Origin: Achatina immaculata
Taxonomy: Eukaryota; Mollusca; Gastropoda; Stylommatophora; Achatinidae
Direction of reading: 5' to 3'
NCBI GenBank assembly: GCA_009760885.1
Contig: CM019704.1
Location: 13,189,803-13,253,802 of the forward strand
Length of the DNA: 64,000 nt
Shown in pieces: positions 37,101 through 49,100 of the stretch (the stretch's first letter is position 1; each line of letters opens with the position of its first letter). A program made the position numbers and the translations under genes. The notes beneath the pieces were generated by a model that was given only the letters and a program-made list of their open reading frames with translations, did not search any database and was not told the origin of the DNA.

Positions 37101-40100
37101 AGAGACTCTTTCGCCATTTTGAAAGTGTCACTGGAATCGCGGACAAAATATGTACAATCTAAATGTTACACTGCTTGTTTTAATGAAAGAAACAATTGTC
37201 ACTATAATGACCATACGGTAGATTCGGGACACCGGAAGTGTCACTATATCGACCATACGCATGGAAAGAGTTAAATGGTAATTGATGGAATTGTACATAT
37301 AAATGCATTATTTTCAGGAACCGTTTTCCATCATGGATTCTAAAATCCATCAACTGTAAAATTCATGTGGGTCGTTGCTAGACATAATAAAGAAGTGAAA
37401 TCGCAAATGCTCCTCCGGATAGATAAGAAATAAAAATTTTAATTTGGAGTTCTGTAATAAACAGCCCCCTGTAGACATTAGTAATATGAGGACTTTCTTA
37501 TAACTGTTACATTTTTTTTTCTTTAACGTTAGCCTACACCCTTAATGTAAGCAACAGACATAATGTTTGAGTTGTGCAAGTTGAAAATGCTTGTTAGAGA
37601 AGTCAAAATCTGCTTACCTATCCACAGAAGATTTTAAAGGTTTAAAAAACAAAAAAGAAAAGGTAAAATCCCTGTTTCTCCATGCCATTAAGGCTTATTG
37701 GGGATACAGTATTAGACCCATATTTCCAAGACCTTCAGCACATGAAAATGTGATATGGTCTGTATAATGCCCTACTGCATTTACCTTCCCAGATTTCCCT
37801 GGTACCCATTTTTAGAGGCTGGGTGGACCCCGGGCCCTTTTTTGGTCCCACTGCTGGGACTTGAACCTGCTACTACTGGAAGTTTCAGTCAAATAGAAGT
37901 TGTTTTTTTTTTTATTTTTAACTGATTAAAGCTTCCAAATATGGCTGCTGAGTATTTATGTGATTGGTGCAATCACCCATCTTGGCCAAAGGTTTTTGAT
38001 CCCAGCTAGAGACAGCAAGTCAGTCTGGCTGTACAAATGGGTCCCTATCTCTTGGAGCTGTGGAAGGAAAGGCAGCCAGGTTTAATATTGATCTTTCTAC
38101 CTTTCAGTCTACCAACAGGTCAAGGAAAATATTCAAACGAACACATTATCCTCCTAAGTGTCTCATTGGCATGCCACTTGACTACCCTTTTTTTTCTGAA
38201 ATATGATTTTTATAAAGTCAATTAAGTACTGGGAGTAAATAAGGTGCATAGCAGTTTTGTGCAGTTATATCTACGATTTGCTTTCTCTTAACCACCGAAT
38301 TTTACGTGTTTTTTTTTTTTAATCTCAGGTAGTATATTTTACAGCGTTATTTCCATATGTGGTGCTTACAATACTGTTTTTTCGTGGGGTGACCTTAGAA
38401 TCTGCAGGAAGTGGAATCGCCTTCTACATTGTCCCAGATTTTAAACATTTGGGAGAAGCCAAGGTGGGTGTGTTGGTGTGTGTGCACACCTGCACACTTT
38501 TTTGTTTGTTTGTTTTATTTTGTTCACTTTAGTGTGTACACATTACCCTCTGGTGTGGTCTAAATCCTTCCATATGTGTCTAATTAATTCAGGGCAGGTA
38601 ATTCTAGGTAATGAAAGATCTATTCTGGCCCTGGCCATAAAATTCAAAAATATGTCTTCCAAACTTCCATGTTCTATATTTTACCTCTCTTGTACATGTC
38701 ACGAATGTTCCATGTGGAACACTATAATTTCCCTCATGTTCTTATTAGGTATGGCGAGATGCAGCAACCCAGATATTTTATTCTCTAGGACCAGCCTGGG
38801 GAGGCCTCATTACACTTTCTAGTTACAGTCGCTTTCATCATAATGCTTTAAGGTGAGAAATATGAGTTCCTCAGTAACCTGTTTCAAACAAGGTTTACTT
38901 TTCAGCAGTGTCATTTCTGTTTTTTTAATTTATGTAACACCATAGTCATCAAAAATGAAATATTGTTTTATTACCATATTAATTAACTTTATTAATTTAC
39001 ATTAATTAACTTAATGCATTACTTATTTCTATTAATTTTTATTATTTGCCATTACTTCTTTGCAGCATTGTCACCACCACTAGAATTAAAATGAGTATTA
39101 TTACTATTAGTAGGAACATGGAATGTGAGAATTATGTATGAGGGAAAGTATCAAATAATAAGTGACGAGATGGGAAAAATGAGAAAACACATTTTAGAAA
39201 TCTGCGAACATCAATGGAAAGGATCAGGACACTTTAGGAGCGAGAATGATAATATCTTTATATACTTTGGTGGAGAATTAGGAGGAAAGATTGGAGTGGC
39301 TTTTTACTTAGACAGATTAACATTATAGCATTACTAGGTTACAACTCAGTAAGTGATAGAATCCTCACAATCAGATTTAAGGGCACTCCTAGAAATGTAA
39401 CAGTTATCCTGATATATGCACCTACATCAGCATTAGAAGAAGAGGAAGTAGAAGACTTTTATAACACACTGCAAACAATAATAGACGAGATATGAAAAAA
39501 TGATATTGTATTAATAATGGGCCATTTTAATGCAAAGATTGGTGCATAAAGAGGAGAAGATGAAGGATGTTTTAGAAAAATTTAGTATAGGACATAGAAA
39601 TGAGGCAGGAGACAATCTAGTGGTATTTTGCATGGAAAATAAGCTAATGATCACTAACGCACTTTTTTAGACAACATCCAAGAAGACTTTAGACATGGAC
39701 ATCACCTGATGGGAAAACCAAGAATCAAATAGATTGCATTTTAGTGTAAGGAGGTGAAGATCAAGTAATAACATCAGCAAAAACTTTACCAGGTGCTGAT
39801 TGTGACACAGACCATGAGTAGTTAATAACAGACATGAAGATAAAGATAAAAAAAGACAGATAAAGATAAAAAAGACAGTTAGGGGATCAAGACCACTCAG
39901 CTTTGATCTTACAAAAATACCAGAACAATACGGTATAGAAGTGAAGAACCGTTTTGAAATCCTGATGGCTGTACAGGAGGAGATAACACCTGATGAATTA
40001 GCTATGCAGGCCAGAGATATCTTAATAACAGCAGCTAAAGACATGATTCCAGTAAAGAAAACACAAAAGAACTAATAAAACAATGTAGAAAAATCAAGAC

Positions 40101-43100
40101 AAAATGGAAAGTGACAAACAACAACAAAGAGGAATATAAATCTTTAACAAAAGAAGTACGAAGAAACATAAGAAAAGACAAAAAACAATACGTATAAGAA
40201 GATTGTTGTTAAAGAATAGAAGAACATCAGAAGCATGGAAGAGATGGTGAATTGTTTAAAGAAATGAAGACATTGATGAGAAATGTCACACCTAAGCTAA
40301 ATGTAATTTGTGACGAGATGGGGAATACGCTGACAGAGACAGAGGAAATTGTAGAAAGATGGAAGGAATATTGCAGAGGAATGTATGATACAACTGACTG
40401 TGAAGGCAGAAATGAATAGTGTGAATTATTATTGGAGGAGAAAGAACATGAACCAACAACTGAAGTTTTATGGGCAATAAAGAATCTGAAAAATGGTAAA
40501 TCACCAAGATGTAATGAGATAACAGCTGAACTTATTAAGCCAAGAGGAAAGGAATGTGCAACAATCTATCATGCACTGTGTAAAAAAGAAATTCAGGTAT
40601 TTGGCCAAAAGAATGGAAAAGAACTGTATTCATACCACTACCAAAAAAGGGTAACTTGAAATTATGCACAACTACAGAACTGTTGCCCTGATTAGTCATG
40701 CCAGTAAAATTCTGTTAAAAATCATAATAGGTAGACTTGGTAAGAAAATAGAAGGAGAAATCAGTATGATCCAAGCTGGTTTTAGACAAGGGAGAGAAAC
40801 AAGAGATCATTTATTCAGTATAAGATTAATAACAGAGAAATTCAGAGAATTTAACGCGAGTCTAAATTGATCTTTTATAGACTAAGGCATTTGACTCTGT
40901 ACAACGCCAGAAACTTTGGGAACTAATGGAAAAAATGGGATTTCCAACACATTTGATACATTTAATATCACTTTTGTATCTATACCAACAAGCAGCAGTA
41001 AGAATAAATGGTGAAACAACTTGGTTTGACATAAAACAAGGGGTCCGTCAGGGGTGCATATTGTCACCTTACTTATTTAACTTATATACTGAAAATATAA
41101 TGAGGAATGTTAGAGAAGGTGTAGACAAAGAATATTACGATGCCACAACAATTGGAGGTTATGAAATACTAGAGATTAGATATGCTGATGACACAGTATT
41201 ATTGTCCACAACACAAAAAGGAATGGAAAAACTAATTATATCAGTCTGTAAGAATAGTGAAGAGCAAAACTTTTATCTTAATGCAAAGAAAACTAAATTG
41301 ATGACAAATAACAAAACAAATAAGGCAGCTGAAATATATATCAATGAAGAAAAACTGGAAGAGGAGGAGAGTTTTGAATATCTTGGATCATTACTAATAA
41401 TGGAGATACAGCGAGGGAAATTAAAAAGGAGGACATCTATCGCTCTTCATAAAATAAAACAACTAAAGAATCTGTGGAGAGGAAGACAAAACTACAAAAA
41501 TAAGATTTTTAAGGTCATGCATCTTTCCCATCGCAACATATCCCTGTGAGACCTGGACATTTAACAAAACAGCTGAGAAACACATAAATGCCTTTGAATG
41601 TAAATGCTACAGAAGAGTTCTTCAAATATCATGGACACAAAAAGAACAAATATATTCATACTACAAGAACTTAATATTGAAGAAAGTTGGCTAGTAAAGA
41701 GGATTAAACAGAGAAAACTTAAATATTTTGGGCACGTTAAACATCATGAGAATTTAGAGAAGACAGTCTTGGAAGGGTAAATATTGGGGAAAAGAAAGAG
41801 AGGAAGACCAAGCCGAAGATGGCTGCAAGATATCGTTGATGATCTGTGATGGATGCATCAGCAGCAGGGCATTTTGCTTACAACCGAGAAGCCTACAGGA
41901 AAGTTGTTAGGGAGGCAAAGTTCCGCAAGAGACATTCAAATGACTGATTATTACTATTGCTGTATTATGAGTATCATTTGTTACTGCTGCTACTGCTGTC
42001 ATTGTTATGACCGTTATGTTCATTACAGAGACACACTGATTGTTGGGATAGGTAATTCATTGACCAGTCTTTTTGGTGGATTTGTTATCTTTTCTTATCT
42101 GGGTCACATGGCAGAACAACTGCATGAGAACATTGGGAATGTGGTCACAAGTGGTGAGTCTTAGTTTATTTCCTCCTCCCCCTCCTCATCATCATCAGGT
42201 ACATTGCTTAACAGGATTGAACAGTCATCTCTCAGTTTTTTTTTTATGCTTTCACTCAGCTTAATTTACAAATTTCTATGATGCAAATACACTGGACTGC
42301 TACAAGCATCCTGGTTTTTACACTAGACTCCTAAGAGCAACCTATTTACAGTTGCAGAAAACTACAACAGTAACAGAAAAGACTTGATGTTGTTTTCATT
42401 TCAACAACTGTAGACCAGTGCAAAGACTGCTGGAGATAGAAAAATATCTGGTTTCATAGAAAATATAAAGAGTACCCCATTCATCATCTACAGACAAAGC
42501 AGCAAATCACAATTGTTTGTCTAAGAATGGGACAATGCAGACTTCTAAGCCACCTATTTCACCTCAAAATATCACACACAAATGAGTGTCCCTATGACTT
42601 TGGTATCCGGACGCCAGATAATATCTTGCAAACCTGTCACTCAAACCTCTGAGCACAAATCTGGCTCAAGGGAAATTGAAAGAAAAGCCATGACGCTCCT
42701 GTTCAAACCTGGAGAAGATGGCAGACTTTGGCAGGATGGCAGGACTGCAGATTTAGCATGACTAACTTTCCTTGAACGCTAAATATCTTATATCTTATAT
42801 CCTTCCCATGCCGTTAAACATCACATGGGGCTCGCAGGGTAGTTTGCCACTTTTTTCCTGTTTTCGGCAAGCTTTTCAACCTCATCAAGGGATTTTATGC
42901 CTATTGATTTGGCCTCTCTTAAGAATGTCCTCTTTAGAGTTTCACATGGTCTGCCTCATTTTATGTGAGTACCATGTGTAACACTTCCAAGTGTAAATAC
43001 AGAATAATAACTCCTGTTGTCCATTTCTCCTCAGGTCCTGGTTTGGCGTTTGTTGTGTATCCTGAAGCTGTGACACATCTTCCTGGACCACCATTTTGGT

Positions 43101-46100
43101 CATTTCTGTTTTTCTTCATGTTGATTTTGTTGGGATTGGATAGTCAGGTGAATAACAGTCATAAAATTTCAAATAAATGTTTGAAATAGGTAAATATTTA
43201 GATAAAACTAGTGAGTATTTAGACTGGATAGTAAGATAAATATTCATGGTAAATTTTCAAAGAAATATTTGAATTAGATAAATGTCTGAGTAAAGTAGTC
43301 TGACAGGTACTCAGATCGCATACTCTGGAAAATGTTCGTGATAAATTGTCAAAGAATTATTTAGATTAAATGGTGCTTTGATGAAGTAGTCAAATATGTA
43401 TTCAGATTATTAGGCAGATAAATATTCGTGTTCATGTGAGGTGCAGATCTAATGTACCAAAACCTTTTTAAACAGGTGTCTGTTGACCTCTCCATAGCTG
43501 CTAACTTGAGTCTTGGTTTCTTTTTATTCTAATGTGACCATGAAGAAACAAAGCCACTAAGTAACCCTGTTCCATATATGCGAATTTTGCATGGTCGGTA
43601 AAGAGATACAAGGAAGGCTGGAATCAGCTGAAATGTGGTTCTTAAAAAGAATGTCAAGGACAGTGAGAAAATGGAATGAGGAAGTTCTGAAAGAGGCCCA
43701 GGAAACAAGGAAAATTATAATGAAGGTCATAAAATGATAATTTAAATTTCTGGAGTATGTTTGTAGCAGAGGCAGGCTAGAGCATCTTAATGGCAGCAGG
43801 GAAGATCAAAAGTAGAAGAGACAGAGGTAGACAGAGTGAAAAGATGTTAGATGGTTTGGCATTATAGCACAGGAAATGCTTAGTGATAAGCCTGTTAAGA
43901 TTCACATGGGAATGGAGGGGGGGGGGGGGTGTTATGGAAGGACATGATATCCTACACCTGTTGACAGGGATCTTGAGAGAGAGAGAGTAGAATAAAATGG
44001 GGGTCAAAATGGTTTCACTGACTGGACTGGCTTTTTTTTTTAAACAATAGACTTCACTCTATTGGGGAAGATGTTGAGCCCTAGAAAAGCTCAATATGTT
44101 TAGCTGGTTTGGATTAGTACCCCAGCCTGTTTTCAAGAAAAACTGTGAAGATCTAGGATGAAGGCTTGACTGTCTTTGGTTCATTGGCTGATGCTACTGC
44201 TCATCCTGTTGTCGATCACCTTTACTCCAAGCCAGTCAAATAACATACCCACATACTTATTGATGACTCACTACCAAAAATAGCACTAAGATGGACACCA
44301 CAGGGGAACAGAAGTAAGGATAGACCAAAGGAGACATGGAAAAGAACAACAGCGAGGATATTGAGCAATAGAGGGCTCACTTAGGCAGGAGTGGGGAAAA
44401 AAGACAGGCATTTGTGGAAAACCCTTGCGAAAGCCCCATGTGCCCTGGACACTTAAGGTTCGGAGAGAGAGAGAAATACTTATTTCTTTTTTCCCACCAC
44501 TTCATCACATTTTCATGTTCTCCAATTATGTATTCATCACAGTTCATGTTTGTTTTCATTAATTTATTCAGTTTACCATGGTGGAGACAGTATTAACGAG
44601 TTTTCTTGACCAGTGGCCATATTACAGAGCCAAGAAGCTGTGGGTGACACTGCTTTTGTGTGTTGTGATGTTTTTGCTAGGTCTTCCATTAACAACAAAT
44701 GTAAGTATGTAAAGACAGAAGTTTTAGAATATATGTTATGAATTTGAATGATTTCTGTCATCAAACAGTGAGGTGTTCTTGTGTAAAAATTATCCCCAAT
44801 GCTTTAGAAAGAGCCAGTCTGCATAGGATCATCATTAATCTTCTGTAATGAAGATGTACTAGGATTTGACAATACTGATCATGTGACATGCGGTTTGCAG
44901 TTTGATTGGTCATTTCATCCAGTGCTGTCTAGCCCAGTGATCTCAGATGAAAAGAATTTTCTTACACTACAATTCTCAGAACACTTTCTTCAGACATGCA
45001 GGTTTCCACCAAAGTTGTACATTTTAGTTATTCTTATCATTATTTCTTAAGTCCTCTACTAATATCTGAATATCTGAAAAAGTTTTAAGTTTCATTTTGT
45101 GATGTATCAGATATACTGGTAAATATATCAATTAAAAAAAGATGAAATTTCTATCTGGTAAATAAAATAAATTCTAAAATCAGATTACAGTGTGTGGCAT
45201 TAAATGAGATTAGTTGCCTTATTGTCTTGAAATGTCTATTTTTATTTGAAATTTCTATTTTGGACTTTTAGGGAGGGGCATACATGCTCAATCTGATGGA
45301 TGCTTATGCAGCCTCCTGGTCGCTGATGATAATTGGTCTAATAGAGACACTAGCGATAGCATATGTTTATGGTGAGGTTTTTTTTTGTGTTTTTTTTTAA
45401 TTCACACTTACATGCAGTTTACATTCCACCTATTGCACTAATGGTAGTATACGTAAGATTTTATCTATCTTGTGTAGTACTTTTTCATTTTTTAAGGTAA
45501 TTGAAATACAGACTTAATGAGATTTACTGGGATAGTGGTTTTTAGACTTTATGTACAAGAAGACAACATACAGATGGCACAGAACAAACTTCCAGTCATA
45601 TACACAGTTTCTAAACAGACACCAAAACAGGGACTGCTCAGTTCATAAATAAATCATAACTTGATAAAAGATTTAAAATAATGCATTAAAATCTAAACAG
45701 TCAAAGAAAGAAGGCATATTTTAAACACTAAAAAGTATTAAAAGTGCACCAAATTACTTTTGAAAAGATACATAGTCTCAAAATCATTACCAAATATCTG
45801 TTTTTTACTAAAGTGAGAAGAAAGTTTATACTTGCACTGAATTAAATCTTACTGTGCCTAATGACTAAAAATGGTCATTTCCAATTTGTGTCTAAAGTGC
45901 CGTGTGACTGTATTTCGCTACATGCTTTATTTCATTAAAAACCTGGTGTAACGTTTAGATTGTAAACATTTAGTGCACATGCTCCATGACCTTTTTTAAA
46001 ATGGCCGAAGATTGCTTAGTTACGAGGGAGAAAATTGAAGTTTTCTGTGAGAAATTTTAATTTTTGGTGACGTAGATAGGGATATGGGCATACCCTGTGA

Positions 46101-49100
46101 CTAGACCACTGTTCTTGAATGTATCCCAAGTAGATCTAGACATATTAGATGACTGGAGAAGTAGTTAGGTTATTTCAGACATTATTTTAGGGAGAAAGGC
46201 ACATACAATCACAAGACAAGATCGACAGGTAGTTCTAGGCATCTCAGATGGTATGTACTGTGACCTAGACCCAGCCGATGGTAAGTAGGACACAATTATT
46301 GTCTAAAAACATAACATTACTTCTTTTTTTCATAAAAAAAACTCTGCATTTATGAAATCTTCATACATTTTTAGTTATTTTGAAACATAATAAGTACATA
46401 TAACATGGAAATACTGTATTTCATTCACTTTTCCAACTATAACCCCAATACATATCAAGACCCGTGCTTTTACTCAGGCACCAAAGGGAACGTCTGTGTT
46501 TCTTAACTCTTCCTGTTCCGGAGGGTAGACATGGACGTTCAGTTGTATGCTGGAGTAAAAGCGTGGGTCTTGGATATGTATAGGGGGTATAGTTGTAAAA
46601 TTAAATGAAACAGTATTTCCATGTACTTCCGTGTACTTATTATGTTTCAAAATATAACTAAATGTATGAAGATTTCGTAAGTGCAGAGTTTTTTATGAAA
46701 AAAAGAAGTAATGTGATGTTTTTAGACAATGATTGTGTTCAACTTACCATCGGATAGGTCTAGATGTACAGTATGTACCATCTGAGATGCCTAGAACTAC
46801 CTGTTGATCTCATATTGTGATTCTATATTGCATTATCGCTAAAATATTGTCTGAAACAACCTTCTAACTACTTCTCCAGTCATCTAATATGTCTAGATGT
46901 ACTTGGGATACATTCAAGAACAGTGGTCTGGTCACAGGCCATGTCCATAGCCCTATCTGCTATCACCAAAAATTGAAATTTCTCGATGTTTCTCTTCGTT
47001 TTTCACTCAGCATTGCTCGTTACTAACCACGCTTTCGGCCATGATGAAAAAGGTCACAGGGCATGCACACTAAATGTTTACAATCTAAACGTTACACCAG
47101 TTTTTTTTTTAATGAAACAAACCAAATATCACCTAAGTGATGAAAGGGACCACATCAGAAACTGGAAGCGTCATCTCTATGACAATAAACACGGAAAGAG
47201 TTAATGATGTGTAATGCATCAGAGTGATGTTATGTCTAGATCAAGCTTGGCATCCTTAATTTGACTTTGTTTGAAATACCTTGTGTGATATTTTCCAAGT
47301 ATAAAAAAATGTTGAATCATGTTGAAGTGTTATAAAAAGAAATTAACAAAATGAATCCTTTACCAACTTGACTGGTAGAAGAAATGCACTCTTTCTTTCA
47401 GTGCTCTGGGATTTCAGCTTGTGATATTTCTTTGTTTCAAGCTCTAACTAAAACATGCCTTTATAAGAGTGTAATAAACATTTAATTGCAGAATAACAAT
47501 AATTCACCACACTTTCGTAACAAATTCACCACAAGTGGTGGTTGGAACAGGAGACATTTTCTCTCCCTAGCTCTCCCCTATTTCTTTTATTTTTTTGGCA
47601 TTGATTTTCATATCTGTTTTCTTTTTTCATGACTCGCTCAAAGAAAACTTTTTTTTTTCATTAAGAAGGGATAATATTATGTTCCTTCATGTATATGGCT
47701 TCCAGGTTTCATCTTCTTTACTAGATTCATGTTTTCTATCCAGGATGCAGCAGGTTCCTTCAGGACATGACCTTGATGTATGGGTCAAAACCAAAATTAT
47801 GGTGGAAAGTATGTTGGATGTTTCTTACACCAGCTCTACTTTTGGTGTGTACATTTTTTTTTAAACAACAGATACTGAGAAAATAATTTTCCTTAGTCTT
47901 AACTGTTTTTCACTTAATGTACAATCTGGCATTACTGCTAATACAGTGTGTTTGGAAAATAACTGTGTACTAACCCAATATCAATTCCGGTATCATAGTA
48001 ATATCTTACTGACTGTGGTATCTAGCTCCATCTACCTGTGTACATTAATGTGTTGAAGCCTGCTGTTGTGTAACATTCATTGTATTCAGTCTGTCATTGT
48101 GTATTCAGTTGTTAACTCTTCCTGTGCCGTTGGTCACTGTATTGACCCTTCCGGTTTCCCAGTTTGTGCCAGTGGTCAATATAGCAATTCTTAATTTGTT
48201 TTATTAAACCAGCCGATGTAACATTTAGATTGTACATATTTCATCCGCATTTCAGTGACACTTTTCAAAATAGTGAAAGAGTGCTTAGTTACGAGCGATG
48301 CTGAGCGAGAAAAAGGACGAGAAACATGGAAATTTTTCAATTTTTGACGATGTAGATAGGGTATGGACATGGCCTGTGACCACCCCACTGCTCTTGAATG
48401 TATCCCAAGTAAATCTACATATTAGATGACTGGAGAAGTAGTTAGGAGGTGATTTCAGACATTAATTTAGCGAGAATGCAACATAGAATCACAATACGAG
48501 ATCAACAAGTAGATCTAGACATCTCAGATGGTAAGTAGTGTAGATCTAGACCTAGCCGATGGTGAGCTGGGCACAGTCATTGTCTAAAAACATCACATTA
48601 CTTCTTTTTTTCCTAAAAAACTCTGCACTTACGAAATCTTCATACATTTAGTTATATTTTGAAACATAATAAGTACACAGAAGTACATGGAAATACTGTT
48701 TTCCATTCCATTTTACAACTATACCCCCTAAATATATCAAGACCCACGGTTTTATTTTGGCATCCATCTGAATGTCCGTGTTTCTTCCTGTGGCGCGGGA
48801 AGACTTAACCAGCGAAGCAGTTATCGAAGCATACAACTGGTGAATTGTTTAAATCTGTTTATTCAGTATGGTTCCTTGAAACTTCTGAACAAGATTTTCG
48901 GAGATCATGTCATCTCTAAAAACTTATACCCTCCTCACTCACCTAATCTAAATCCACCAGACTTTTATCTGTGAGGAGCAACTAAGGCTAAAGTTTATCA
49001 AAATCACCCATGCACACAATTGAAAACTGCACTAACTGCCTATTTAAGAAACATTTCACCAGCAGAACTAATAGAAGTGTTTGCGAATAAAATTAAACAT

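Noticed and set aside
37047..37274. 75-codon ORF at the right end of MITE copy 1 as a transposase remnant
   Set aside because: Not maintained in the other three copies, and no catalytic DDD pattern is visible.
47595..47864. 89-codon ORF spanning exon 13
   Set aside because: It reads exon 13 in the wrong frame; splicing from exon 12 in phase 1 gives the conserved SLC6 sequence in another frame.
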